DNA of 64,000 bases, from assembly GCA_951799405.1 (NCBI GenBank), contig OX637345.1, positions 3,968,001 to 4,032,000 of the forward strand, given 5' to 3'. The notes below the pieces were generated by a model. The model was not told the DNA's origin, did no database searches, and saw only the letters and a program-made list of their open reading frames with translations. The translations under genes and the position numbers were made by a program. Each line of letters opens with the position of its first letter. Position 1 is the first letter of the stretch. This document shows, in pieces, positions 62,601 to 64,000 of this stretch. Origin of the DNA: Agapetus fuscipes (taxonomy: Eukaryota > Arthropoda > Insecta > Trichoptera > Glossosomatidae).

Positions 62601-63666
62601 AGCCAGCCGTGTAAGCATAACACTCCTAACCAAATGATGATTAACCAAAAACTTTGATTATGCTCATTTTTGCTTGTTTCATGCAAATATTTCCATGCTA
62701 TATGCTTATGAAATTAACGTTTCAATAAACCTATTCAGACATGTAATAAATATATTTTACGGCTTTTATGCACAACAAAAAAATAGTACTTAAAAACAGT
62801 TTTCTAAAAAATCCATGTGAAAAAAATTGTAACCTTGTGTTTGATTTCGGAGCCATCCCACACAACATCATCTTCCCACTGTAGCTGCGACACCATCAGG
62901 TAGGCTTCATCAGGGAACTGCTCTACCGGCTCCTCTGGTTCCTCGCTGTTTGGATCCTGGAGAACAAAAATATTGATAGGAACATTCTAGTATTCTCTAT
63001 AAATACATTCAGGGTCACAAATTTGTGATGATAATGTGACATCCTCGTCATTTCACCTTCACGCTGAAGAAGCCCATCGTAGGCATGGGTGAAACGTCCA
63101 GAAGCTCCAGCTCATATAGACCACGGCAACAGATACCGGAAATCAACTTTCCAGTATCAACAGCCAGTCGCATAAGCCTAAAACTCCTATCCAAATAAGC
63201 TAGTCAATATTAGCAACTAGATACATACAGAGGAAGTGTGAAAGGAACAACCGAGGAAGGTATGGAGATATCAGATTGAAGAGATTGAAAGAATGGGATA
63301 TACAAAGTGGATGTAAAAGTAGAAAATGTATGAAAAAGGTAATGGATATAAATGAATTGAAAGAGGTATGTAAGGATAGGAAGAAATGGAGGCAGCTCTG
63401 CAGAGGCTCTGGCTACCCCTAGCGGAATGGCGACAAAGTTAGTTACCCCTTCAGCTAAAACACCGGCAAACATTTTATGATACATATTCAGTCTCACCTT
63501 GAGTTTGAAGCCATAGTTGAAACCTTCTCCGGTTTCTGGAACTTGCAGCATGTCGTACCACACCTGGGCAGGGCCGAACCTCCACAGCGTCGCCGTGCTC
63601 TGCTTCTCTGTACTCCCACTGGAGCCTCCTGCACCACCCGAGGCATTGGAGCCCGGTTCACAGGGC
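26551..63666 (-). CDS. TAF1: TAF1, transcription initiation factor TFIID subunit 1 (5' exons outside window)
   Basis: Thirty exons on the minus strand join without a frame break into 5023 nt (1673 complete codons plus TAA, after one split base). TAF1 is the scaffold of TFIID; it binds TAF7 and core-promoter DNA and reads acetylated histones. In order along the partial protein: core region with [12 protein letters not shown] and WEDDVVWD motifs (about 1-260), the conserved DUF3591 acetyltransferase/TAF7-binding core (about 260-720) with its winged-helix part (501-555), a basic linker, the CX2CX4HX6C zinc knuckle [16 protein letters not shown] (998-1013), bromodomain 1 (about 1110-1215), bromodomain 2 (about 1235-1335), two AT-hooks (about 1380-1415), a Met/Thr repeat (about 1565-1625) and acidic tail [13 protein letters not shown]. 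Human TAF1 is near 1870-1890 residues, so the N-terminal TBP-binding part is upstream of 64000. Introns carry most of the transposons listed below. Confidence 0.96.
26811..27150. repeat. Direct repeat (offset about 232 bp) with a 42-bp palindrome
   Basis: 26811-26920 recurs at 27043-27150 (CACTTGCGGCCATCTTGGAT). Within the first copy, 26869-26910 and 26922-26963 are inverted arms with an 11-bp loop. Probably a MITE family; it lies in TAF1 intron 29. Confidence 0.7.
27427..27916. repeat. Dispersed repeat F, copy 1 (about 490 bp)
   Basis: Co-linear with 61329-61821, same orientation, moderately diverged (shared 'agtgacagcca(c/t)ttctagaactagtgatgtt'). No convincing ORF; likely a non-autonomous transposon. 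Confidence 0.75.
27987..28295 (-). CDS. TAF1: TAF1 window exon 29, Met/Thr tandem repeat
   Basis: 103 codons, phase 0 to 0. [19 protein letters not shown], then about 60 residues of MET/MQTMGT repeats (DNA 28056-28230, 9- and 18-bp units), then [13 protein letters not shown]. The frame is open through the array. Confidence 0.85.
28056..28230 (-). repeat. Coding minisatellite in TAF1 exon 29
   Basis: Tandem 9/18-bp units ATGGTCTGCATGGTGCCC (+ strand). Read on the minus strand as MQTMGT and MET repeats, in frame. Confidence 0.9.
28500..29047 (+). mobile_element. Dimeric SINE, + strand
   Basis: SINE2 head 'cgtagtacggtggttaaca' and body ('aggtccatccagccttaca'), then a SINE1 head (ATCAGTTAGTAGAATGC) at about 28743, body and 3' end at 29047. 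A diverged SINE3 minus fragment follows (29055-29183). Confidence 0.7.
29200..29273 (+). mobile_element. LINE-A-type tail fragment by TAF1 exon 28 donor
   Basis: Only the last 74 bp of the element, 'cttgtgggaatgcatttaat' to a GATTTAGATTAGAT tail, 12 bp from the splice donor. Confidence 0.65.
29286..29548 (-). CDS. TAF1: TAF1 window exon 28
   Basis: [19 protein letters not shown], the conserved C-terminal TAF1 motif, then a poorly conserved Ala/Gly/Gln-rich region and [26 protein letters not shown] tail ends about 12 bp outside the donor GTATGG. Confidence 0.92.
30090..30440 (+). mobile_element. LINE-A 3' UTR copies (two, partial)
   Basis: 30090-30335 is nearly the whole 3' UTR with an (ATTAG)n tail; 30336-30440 is a second truncated piece joined to it. 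Confidence 0.7.
30450..30752 (+). mobile_element. SINE1 next to TAF1 exon 27
   Basis: A box ATAGCTTAGTTTG, B box GGTTTGAATCC; the 3' end lies about 12 bp from the exon 27 donor. Confidence 0.75.
30765..30881 (-). CDS. TAF1: TAF1 window exon 27
   Basis: [20 protein letters not shown], then [15 protein letters not shown]. Phase 1 on both sides (117 nt), hence also skippable in frame. A SINE1 copy ends about 12 bp outside its donor. Confidence 0.92.
31236..31295 (-). CDS. TAF1: TAF1 window exon 26, AT-hook 2
   Basis: A 60-nt micro-exon: [19 protein letters not shown], a second RGRPRK AT-hook. Both flanking junctions are phase 1, so it can be skipped without a frame change and may be alternatively spliced. 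Confidence 0.88.
31388..31457 (-). pseudogene. Decayed duplicate of TAF1 exon 25 sequence
   Basis: Within the exon 25-26 intron the minus strand reads [19 protein letters not shown], against [15 protein letters not shown] and ISDAS in exon 25. No splice signals flank it convincingly. Confidence 0.6.
31475..31667 (-). CDS. TAF1: TAF1 window exon 25, AT-hook 1
   Basis: [19 protein letters not shown] coiled segment, glycine/acid-rich part, then [15 protein letters not shown], an AT-hook core (RGRPRK). A decayed copy of part of this exon sits in the next intron (31388-31457). Confidence 0.92.
31973..32115 (-). CDS. TAF1: TAF1 window exon 24, bromodomain 2 second half
   Basis: [20 protein letters not shown] then [18 protein letters not shown], with the acetyl-lysine-binding Asn in YNG; ends ALNR at donor GTACGC. 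Confidence 0.96.
32586..32748 (-). CDS. TAF1: TAF1 window exon 23, bromodomain 2 first half
   Basis: [20 protein letters not shown], then [20 protein letters not shown] and [13 protein letters not shown]. Acceptor TTGTTTAG, donor GTACGT in phase 1. Confidence 0.96.
32806..33010. repeat. Degenerate tandem array, GACA-xx-TCGtC units
   Basis: Repeated phrases such as GACAAATCGGTCA, CGACACTTCGTCC and CGACTTTTCGGCC alternate every 12-16 bp in TAF1 intron 22. Confidence 0.7.
33134..33264 (-). CDS. TAF1: TAF1 window exon 22, end of bromodomain 1 and linker
   Basis: [40 protein letters not shown]: helix C of bromodomain 1 and the short conserved linker to bromodomain 2. Confidence 0.95.
33682..33826 (-). 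CDS. TAF1: TAF1 window exon 21, bromodomain 1 core
   Basis: [20 protein letters not shown] through [19 protein letters not shown]. It contains the YY and PMDL motifs and the acetyl-lysine-binding Asn of the YN(G) motif, split with exon 22. Confidence 0.97.
34033..34269 (-). CDS. TAF1: TAF1 window exon 20, start of bromodomain 1
   Basis: [38 protein letters not shown] and helix Z of bromodomain 1 ([17 protein letters not shown]), ending PFLFPVNAK. Confidence 0.95.
34365..34559 (-). CDS. TAF1: TAF1 window exon 19, zinc knuckle
   Basis: [19 protein letters not shown] fits CX2CX4HX6C, the TAF1 zinc knuckle that helps bind promoter DNA. It is followed by acidic [19 protein letters not shown]. 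Phase 0 at both ends. Confidence 0.96.
34655..34925 (-). mobile_element. SINE1 copy, head truncated
   Basis: Minus-strand SINE1 body and 3' end (complement of 'ttgcgt' near 34670). It is broken by a GATTATA-like insert at about 34832 and its tRNA head is lost after 'gggaaatcatttctga'. Confidence 0.65.
34965..35380. mobile_element. LINE-C fragment (-) joined to LINE-B tail (+)
   Basis: 34965-35245 matches the LINE-C 3' end of 21300-21610. 35250-35380 is the LINE-B 3' end (ATGAATGAATTGAAAGAGGC, 'ctagtggaatggcgaca', GTTACAGTTATAGTTAC) reaching within 8 bp of the exon 18 donor. Confidence 0.65.
35389..35546 (-). CDS. TAF1: TAF1 window exon 18
   Basis: Gly/Ser-rich [15 protein letters not shown] linker, then [20 protein letters not shown], a basic likely nuclear-localisation segment leading into the zinc knuckle. 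A LINE-B tail ends within about 8 bp of the donor. Confidence 0.92.
35968..36186. mobile_element. MITE-like element with internal direct repeat
   Basis: Inverted ends ATATGAGTCGTATAA at 35968 and its complement ending 36186. A TGGAGATGACGGCGTTTGCA block occurs near both ends in direct orientation. Confidence 0.55.
36312..36411 (-). CDS. TAF1: TAF1 window exon 17
   Basis: [17 protein letters not shown], a basic helix typical of TAF1, then a less conserved [16 protein letters not shown] linker. Phase 1 donor GTAAAA. Confidence 0.92.
36412..38482. other. TAF1 intron 16, 2.1 kb
   Basis: AT-rich. Contains a lone MITE end (36446-36488) and a LINE-A minus 3' UTR fragment (37493-37666). 36700-37200 and 37670-38480 show nothing recognised. 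Confidence 0.5.
38483..38682 (-). CDS. TAF1: TAF1 window exon 16
   Basis: [40 protein letters not shown] and a basic coiled end [11 protein letters not shown]. Acceptor CATCCAG, donor GTCAGT. Confidence 0.95.
38885..39440. mobile_element. Repeat D fragment and LINE 3' end (-)
   Basis: 38885-38965 shares 'catcagccagcagtgtaagc' with repeat D. 39155-39430 on the minus strand encodes [20 protein letters not shown] and [18 protein letters not shown], a LINE polymerase C-terminus. Confidence 0.6.
39555..40033 (-). mobile_element. Dimeric SINE
   Basis: SINE2 head near 40033 ('caccactagactacagacc' on +), B box complement GGATTCGAACC at 39974, SINE1 head complement 'aactgagctatcgacc' at 39787-39802, 3' end at the left. 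Confidence 0.75.
40153..40261 (-). CDS. TAF1: TAF1 window exon 15
   Basis: [20 protein letters not shown] then [16 protein letters not shown]; phase 0 in, phase 1 out (donor GTCAGT). No Met-started ORF covers it; placed by frame and splice sites. Confidence 0.88.
40330..40684 (+). mobile_element. SINE2, SINE1 and SINE3 pieces
   Basis: 40345-40430 is a SINE2 tail (+), 40480-40550 a SINE1 3' part (-), and 40622-40684 a SINE3 3' part (+) that ends about 5 bp from the TAF1 exon 14 donor. Confidence 0.55.
40690..40858 (-). CDS. TAF1: TAF1 window exon 14
   Basis: [38 protein letters not shown] and [16 protein letters not shown]: the acidic serine-rich end of the core. A SINE3 3' part ends about 5 bp outside the donor. 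Confidence 0.95.
40862..42460. other. Introns flanking TAF1 exon 13
   Basis: Apart from exon 13, AT-rich with a (TA)n microsatellite (about 41732-41751), an (AAAT)n run (41865-41887) and a reversed M1 MITE (41990-42130). Confidence 0.5.
41305..41438 (-). CDS. TAF1: TAF1 window exon 13 (GC donor)
   Basis: [20 protein letters not shown] and [16 protein letters not shown]. The donor is GAGAG|GCAAGT at 41304-41299, a GC-AG intron. A GTAATA three bases further in would add a Gln codon remainder and break the frame with exon 14, whereas the GC site restores the conserved [14 protein letters not shown]. Confidence 0.93.
42464..42730 (-). CDS. TAF1: TAF1 window exon 12
   Basis: 89 codons, phase 0 to 0. 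It carries [38 protein letters not shown] and [20 protein letters not shown], among the most conserved parts of the core. Confidence 0.97.
42888..43428 (-). mobile_element. Dimeric SINE
   Basis: Same order as 39555-40033: SINE2 head at the right end, SINE1 head complement 'aactgagctatcga' at about 43187-43200, 3' end 'cacatatagtgtaacttctt' at 42897. Confidence 0.75.
43462..43657 (-). CDS. TAF1: TAF1 window exon 11
   Basis: [40 protein letters not shown] and an acidic stretch [15 protein letters not shown]. Acceptor GTTCCAG, donor GTTTGT. Confidence 0.96.
43888..44092 (+). repeat. DIRS left inverted terminal repeat
   Basis: Matches the complement of 48928-49121 from AGATGTCTGGAGTCCATATT to GGTGGCCATTTGT. 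The outermost 14 bp differ from the right end, as in split-repeat DIRS elements. Confidence 0.9.
44256..44304. repeat. 22-bp-stem hairpin inside DIRS
   Basis: GCGTGGCATACCTACAAAAA (44256) and its near-perfect complement to 44304, loop of about 5 nt, in the leader between ITR and RT. Confidence 0.75.
45326..45850 (+). repeat. Tandem array 1 in DIRS RT (4 x 130 bp)
   Basis: Units begin at 45331, 45461, 45591 and 45721 (anchor ATCAAAAATG). The last unit reads AACCTGAAATCG (frame FNLKS), while the first three read AACCAAAATCG and run into a stop. Confidence 0.92.
45837..46181 (+). CDS. DIRS reverse transcriptase fragment
   Basis: [20 protein letters not shown] (RT motif A with catalytic Asp), [17 protein letters not shown] and [13 protein letters not shown] (motif B), as in DIRS/Pat RTs. 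The catalytic YLDD (in [16 protein letters not shown]) occurs in another frame, repeated within array 2, so a frameshift separates motifs B and C. Confidence 0.85.
   Translation: MSEFLQPNDWLSKIDLSQAYFHLPIAHRRFLRLVYRGELLQMTSLPFGLSSAPRMFATLTNWVAQLLSAATRYPDNRLSRRLPPCEPIQGRSLSTIASLAFHLPPECFQPSQIG
45975..46594 (+). repeat. Tandem array 2 in DIRS RT (4 x 155 bp)
   Basis: Units begin at 45975, 46130, 46285 and 46440 (anchor TTTGGCCTTTCATC). Each covers RT motifs B and C, so the YLDD-coding DNA is present four times. Confidence 0.93.
46718..47275 (+). repeat. Tandem array 3 in DIRS RT/RNase H (3 x 186 bp)
   Basis: Units begin at 46718, 46904 and 47090 (anchor TTTCTTACCGGAAGC) and are nearly identical; 186 bp is 62 codons, so frame is conserved across units. 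Confidence 0.93.
47340..47720 (+). CDS. DIRS RNase H region (broken)
   Basis: [10 protein letters not shown], then TAA at the expected Trp position, [16 protein letters not shown], then VFAVFTTLQ and [20 protein letters not shown]: the RNase H signature of DIRS pol. One stop and at least one frame change interrupt it; its end overlaps the recombinase ORF. Confidence 0.7.
47482..48765 (+). CDS. DIRS RNase H end and tyrosine recombinase
   Basis: 427 open codons from within RNase H to a tyrosine recombinase. The SAM-like part ([30 protein letters not shown]) is followed by the catalytic domain: first Arg in [14 protein letters not shown], later [16 protein letters not shown] with the second Arg, and [10 protein letters not shown] with the candidate Tyr nucleophile. 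The enzyme integrates circular DNA without target-site duplication. This part alone is intact and could be expressed. The Met at 47482 is probably not the true start, since homologous sequence continues upstream. Confidence 0.9.
   Translation: MFAVFTTLQRTAHDLPGSEILVQSDNKTVVAYIRKEGGTRSKTLLNLTRDLLTLAGQWEISLTAQYLPGRYNGDADHLSRGRSPPEWHLLSTATKAIFNHFGVPDIDLFASTTAHMSSTYVFRDSTDSCAIFQNAEEKRLLLSGWRASTLNTYKPAWQRWCRWILAENTHPNTSSPNQLARYLAQLFINKKLSYRTILVHKSAIVTFCKPMMEKNLSSDFLVKHTLKAIAMVRINPPKSPVWNPQIVKDWLVRNTPCSDSLYEVACRTAILLLLSSGRRVHDLTLLNITEGNILDEGTSIVLIPFVGSKTDTLLESKERNVNPVFWIRKLIELSRERRSGQNIYNLFISTRGQVKAATRTIIGGWVKNTLKSAGVEATPGSTRSAVASLNWLENYPIENTFRKYYQKEMLKHTAPEDPSLFQPVNIK
48805..48903 (+). repeat. DIRS internal complementary region (ICR)
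   Basis: 48805-48842 is the complement of the left end (43874-43911) and 48843-48903 the complement of the right end (49107-49164). They meet at ATAAT|GGGGG, the mirror of the circle junction CCCCC|ATTAT. Confidence 0.92.
48928..49121 (-). repeat. DIRS right inverted terminal repeat
   Basis: Complement of 43888-44092. The outer 40 bp (49122-49164, 'aataagagttttaatggtag') are unique to this end and are templated in the ICR. Confidence 0.9.
49816..50286. other. Repeat fragments in TAF1 intron
   Basis: 49825-49868 LINE-A 3' UTR start; 49920-49990 SINE3 3' part. 50030-50202 has an open frame ([19 protein letters not shown]) of unknown origin. Confidence 0.45.
50287..50607 (+). mobile_element. 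SINE1 next to TAF1 exon 10
   Basis: A box ATAGCTCAGTTGG, B box GGTTCGAATCC, complete body; the 3' end lies about 25 bp from the exon 10 donor. Confidence 0.8.
50634..50791 (-). CDS. TAF1: TAF1 window exon 10, winged-helix region
   Basis: [19 protein letters not shown], then [19 protein letters not shown] and LDSNW, the conserved winged-helix part of the core. Phase 2 donor GTAAGT; the downstream intron (43658-50633, about 7 kb) is the largest in the gene. Confidence 0.96.
50838..51085 (+). mobile_element. LINE-B 3' end
   Basis: GTGAAAGGAAAAAGAGGGAA to CTAGCGGAATGGCGGCAGAG and a GTTACAGTTACAG tail; the pol frame is disrupted. Confidence 0.7.
51086..51474. other. TAF1 intron filler
   Basis: A diverged LINE-A-type 3' UTR fragment (minus) at 51325-51465; the rest is unremarkable. 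Confidence 0.4.
51475..52582 (+). CDS. LINE-A reverse transcriptase, 5'-truncated
   Basis: About 369 open codons. [10 protein letters not shown] (motif A), [18 protein letters not shown] (motif B), catalytic YADD in [30 protein letters not shown] (thumb), [14 protein letters not shown] and the C-terminal RWFGHLERM and GRGRPRKVW motifs. The clade is not certain: a Jockey/CR1-like or RTE-like non-LTR element. The endonuclease is missing, so this copy cannot move by itself. Confidence 0.87.
51475..52955 (+). mobile_element. LINE-A, longest copy (5'-truncated)
   Basis: Begins inside the reverse transcriptase at [13 protein letters not shown] and continues through the pol stop (52582), the family 3' UTR and a GATTATAGATTATAG tail. 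It supplies the RT anchor for all the tail-only copies in the window. Confidence 0.88.
52970..53035 (+). mobile_element. SINE3 3' fragment by TAF1 exon 9
   Basis: TAGGCTGGTGAATCATATTC CTCTTCACAAATTTATTTTT matches the last 60 bp of SINE3. Confidence 0.55.
53054..53174 (-). CDS. TAF1: TAF1 window exon 9
   Basis: [20 protein letters not shown], then [20 protein letters not shown]. Donor GTATTT, acceptor CTTCCAG. The 3' part of a SINE3 copy lies about 20 bp beyond the donor. Confidence 0.95.
53380..53640 (-). mobile_element. LINE-A-type 3' UTR element, second subfamily
   Basis: Near-complete minus copy, tail TCTAATCTAATCTAA at 53378, ending 'aagtcaaggaacatacacaa'; closely similar to 13350-13615. 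Confidence 0.7.
53859..54031 (-). CDS. TAF1: TAF1 window exon 8
   Basis: Encodes [20 protein letters not shown], the [18 protein letters not shown] block and LVLRT; phase 2 donor GTAAAT completed by G of exon 9 (Arg). Confidence 0.95.
54292..54495 (+). mobile_element. LINE polymerase C-terminal finger fragment
   Basis: Frame [40 protein letters not shown] resembles the LNRLRTG-x-RC...C-x-C end of R1/I-group polymerases. Only the last 60 codons remain. Confidence 0.55.
54568..54790 (+). mobile_element. SINE3 near TAF1 exon 7
   Basis: Head GTGTTATGGCCGAGTGCG, B box GGTTCGAAATC at 54632, conserved 'gacaactggccaggcaaaa', 3' end ATATATTTAAAAG about 20 bp from the donor. Confidence 0.75.
54809..54994 (-). 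CDS. TAF1: TAF1 window exon 7
   Basis: 62 codons, phase 0 to 0. [18 protein letters not shown], then [20 protein letters not shown], part of the acetyltransferase/TAF7-binding core. A SINE3 copy ends about 20 bp outside the donor. Confidence 0.95.
55130..55470 (+). mobile_element. LINE 3' end (pol C-terminus)
   Basis: Frame to 55388: [40 protein letters not shown], then 'ggtgcgacagacac' and a TAATGATAATAATAA microsatellite. Confidence 0.65.
55619..55853 (-). CDS. TAF1: TAF1 window exon 6
   Basis: Encodes [38 protein letters not shown] and [14 protein letters not shown], ending in [10 protein letters not shown] at donor GTCTGT. Start of the DUF3591 core. Confidence 0.93.
55897..56375. mobile_element. 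SINE1 (+), LINE-A fragment (-) and repeat D (-)
   Basis: 55897-56135 SINE1 (A box ATAGCTCAGTTGG, B box GGTTTGAACCC); 56140-56260 LINE-A 3' UTR part; 56262-56365 repeat D ('gcccatgtctacgatgggct'). Confidence 0.65.
56396..56555 (-). CDS. TAF1: TAF1 window exon 5
   Basis: Encodes [31 protein letters not shown] and [10 protein letters not shown]. The donor is GTAAGA at 56395; the GTGTAA two bases upstream would break frame with exon 6, so the exon keeps the extra GT. A Jockey-like LINE fills the intron to exon 4. Confidence 0.9.
56853..57074 (+). CDS. LINE ORF1 C-terminus with zinc knuckles
   Basis: [20 protein letters not shown] then [13 protein letters not shown]: a CCHC knuckle (CX2CX4HX4C) preceded by part of another, then [20 protein letters not shown]. 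Stop TAA at 57072. Nucleic-acid-binding ORF1 (gag-like) of a LINE. Confidence 0.8.
   Translation, partial: GHRASRCKAEDPTCSHCAKTGHNRNACPKKEKPPTCATCTFFKKPATHVTGAKDCPARIAAEKRELSRINFLD
57098..59137 (+). CDS. LINE ORF2: AP endonuclease and reverse transcriptase (first part)
   Basis: Endonuclease motifs [32 protein letters not shown] and [11 protein letters not shown] motifs [50 protein letters not shown] (A), [20 protein letters not shown] (B) and catalytic FADD in [10 protein letters not shown]. Nicks target DNA and copies the element RNA. The frame stops at TGA just after the FADD motif. Confidence 0.92.
   Translation: MTFTSAYYQNVRGLNTKLNDLRCNVSISDYDYIFLTETWLSDKIKSAELGLFDYNIFRCDRSSSSIKTRGGGVMICVRKKFPCFVLKTSDLISEQLFLSVVVGTKKLVLGCIYIPPSSSIEVYKSHTEMVEQISLNADSMFICGDFNLPKTLWLNDNHGVKIYKNISPQASIIANFYAFMNMHQVNSIPNEHGYSLDLIFTDISSVKVNRSSNNLLPLDKFHPPLSFDISSFLSSELLKHKVSYHYKFKNGNYADMNYFLAQINWSSFYSLNNINEAVLLFNDYLSHSILQFVPRGIYSQPKFPNWFSLKLKHLILEKKKMHKMYKDTGKLLYYQKFTHLRQLSKMESRSSYKSFTEDTETNLNLYPKNFWHFVAQKRADNGLPSNMTYNDTQATNATAIAELFAKHFSTVYSDTASNVPLFNYTHTVDLNECNISLVDVFNALGALSDNSGTGPDGFPQLLLKKCKFTLSKPLCHLFNLSLSSGVFPDSWKISYLRPIFKSGIKSDIKNYRPISNLSHIPKIFESIITTKISPLFKNLLIDEQHGFRSSRSTITNLLSYTDTIVRAIENNTQVDVLYTDFSKAFDKVNHQLLVAKLRAIGIRDPFLTFLKSYLTGRKQRVRINDSISDKIDVTSGVPQGAHLAPLLFNIFINDLNVFSNTQFWLFADDNKMLKSINLQ
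59139..59903 (+). CDS. LINE ORF2, second part after a frameshift
   Basis: The reading continues one frame over: [51 protein letters not shown] and the terminal [15 protein letters not shown]. One inserted base (or two lost) near 59130 explains the break. Confidence 0.9.
   Translation, partial: CSLFQSDIDSFNDWCKANCMELNIDKCKIMSFYKTKKPVNFVYKLNGVDLATVTLIKDLGLTLDIKLSFREHIDNIVNKSLKILGFILRITSDFNNVQTLKILYCSLVRPHLEYASVIWSPFYATHIERLELVQHRFLRRVAWKLGLSRDEYDYKDIEITLGISSLVTRRQHAQLICIYKIINSIFDSPYLLQCIKLNVPTRRFRINELLSLNFHTSNLGYYSPINRMCRLLNSSSHLDLWGMSLSEFRRALFC
60288..60487 (-). CDS. TAF1: TAF1 window exon 4
   Basis: Encodes [31 protein letters not shown] and [17 protein letters not shown], all strongly conserved in metazoan TAF1. 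Phase 2 in, phase 1 out (donor GTTTGT). Confidence 0.93.
60845..61140 (-). mobile_element. SINE2 fragment interrupted by a hAT-type MITE
   Basis: SINE2 body and head at 60845-60931 ('ctgtaaggctggatggac') resume after the MITE at 61117-61140 (CACTAGACTATAGAGCCGG). Confidence 0.65.
60932..61116. mobile_element. hAT-type MITE with 8-bp target duplication
   Basis: Ends TAGGGCTTCCCAAA and complement CAGGGCTTCCCAAA, flanked by CACTAGAC at 60924-60931 and 61117-61124; 185 bp, no ORF. Confidence 0.82.
61179..61312 (-). CDS. TAF1: TAF1 window exon 3
   Basis: Encodes [18 protein letters not shown] then [11 protein letters not shown] and a Pro/His-rich end; ends in phase 2 at donor GTAACT. The AGWLPSS-x-RTAQA pattern is the TAF1 hallmark following the first WEDD motif. 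Confidence 0.88.
61329..61821. repeat. Dispersed repeat F, copy 2
   Basis: Co-linear with 27427-27916; lies in the intron between TAF1 exons 2 and 3. Confidence 0.75.
62063..62212 (+). repeat. Dispersed repeat E, copy 2
   Basis: Reverse complement of 25776-25926, including AGGATCCTTAACCAACCAGA. Confidence 0.7.
62478..62625 (+). repeat. Repeat D copy
   Basis: 'atgctgaagaagccctcgca' to 'atcagccagccgtgtaagca'; matches 63035-63190 and fragments at 15350, 38885 and 56262. Confidence 0.6.
62834..62956 (-). CDS. TAF1: TAF1 window exon 2
   Basis: 41 codons, phase 0 to 0: [20 protein letters not shown] then the conserved [19 protein letters not shown]. Too short and lacking a Met for an ORF search; found from the protein pattern and splice sites (TTCTCCAG / GTTACA). 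Confidence 0.88.
63035..63190 (+). repeat. Repeat D copy
   Basis: 'cacgctgaagaagcccatcg' to 'aacagccagtcgcataagcc'; function unknown, probably the 3' end of a LINE or SINE. Confidence 0.6.
63228..63440 (+). mobile_element. LINE-B 3' end
   Basis: GAGGAAGTGTGAAAGGAACA to CCCTAGCGGAATGGCGACAA; the pol frame is disrupted. Confidence 0.7.
63498..63666 (-). CDS. TAF1: TAF1 window exon 1
   Basis: Opens with one base of a split codon, then [18 protein letters not shown], and carries the conserved [13 protein letters not shown] and GFNYGFKLK motifs. Acceptor TTCACAG, donor GTGAGA. The Gly/Ser-rich insert before the conserved block is not typical of vertebrate TAF1. Confidence 0.9.
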
Positions 63667-63694
63667 CTGTGAACAAATTATGAACAAAATGTAT

Positions 63695-63836
63695 AGCCGT
63701 TTGTCTCTGCTGGTCACCATCCTCTTGTAAAGGCAGTGCCTTGTTGTGCTAGCCATTTGTCTCAGCTGGTCACCATCCTCTTCTAAAGGCAGTACCTTGT
63801 TGTGCTAGCCATTTGTCTCAGCTGGTCACCATCCTC
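63695..63836. repeat. 56-bp tandem repeat, about 2.5 units
   Basis: Units start at 63695, 63751 and 63807 (AGCCATTTGTCTCAGCTGGT). It lies in the TAF1 intron upstream of window exon 1. Confidence 0.85.
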
Positions 63837-64000
63837 TAGAGTTGTGGATAGGAGGCGACATCCATGAACAATTTTAAACCCTGAAAGTATAAAGACCTTG
63901 GGTGACCTCTTATTCGTCTTCCCAAGATACTTCTGTAAATCTGAACCACAAATTAAGTAACATCGAAGTGTGCCATACATAATAATACCAATAATAAAGG

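Overview
This is a eukaryotic, AT-rich, intron-rich and heavily transposon-loaded genomic window, most likely from an arthropod. R1-type and Jockey/CR1-type LINEs, tRNA-derived SINEs, MITEs and a DIRS-type element sit in the introns of conserved animal genes. An insect is plausible, but the species cannot be fixed from the sequence. There is no sign of operons, CRISPR arrays or bacterial genes.

Two host genes are present in convergent orientation, both cut by the window edge at their 5' ends. On the + strand, four exons (5119-15331) encode the C-terminal 341 residues of WASHC1 (WASH1), the Arp2/3-activating subunit of the endosomal WASH complex. They carry the proline-rich segment, WH2, central region and acidic DDWE tail. 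On the - strand, 30 exons (63666 down to 26551) encode 1673 residues of TAF1, the largest TFIID subunit. They cover the core acetyltransferase/TAF7-binding region, winged helix, zinc knuckle, two bromodomains, two AT-hooks, a Met/Thr-rich tandem repeat and an acidic C-terminus. All 29 internal TAF1 junctions keep frame; one intron (exon 13 to 14) must use a GC donor. About 11 kb between the two stop codons (15332-26550) holds only repeats and AT-rich sequence.

Layout. 1-5118: upstream WASHC1 intron with LINE 3' ends, SINEs and MITEs. 5119-15331: WASHC1 exons; intron 3 of the visible gene carries an R1-type LINE nested in another LINE. 15332-26550: intergenic MITEs, hairpins and LINE fragments. 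26551-43657: TAF1 3' half with short introns and SINEs. 43658-50633: large TAF1 intron with a TA-flanked inverted-repeat transposon that contains a DIRS-type tyrosine-recombinase retrotransposon. 50634-64000: TAF1 5' part of the window, with a LINE reverse transcriptase, a near-complete Jockey/CR1-like LINE and a hAT-type MITE.

The most unusual object is the DIRS-type element (43874-49164). Its split inverted repeats, internal complementary region and ATT junction can be read directly. Three separate blocks of its reverse-transcriptase/RNase H region are tandemly amplified (4 x 130, 4 x 155 and 3 x 186 bp). Other notable points are a dimeric two-headed SINE, a 188-bp near-perfect hairpin just downstream of WASHC1, and repeat 3' ends that repeatedly abut TAF1 donor sites in one orientation.
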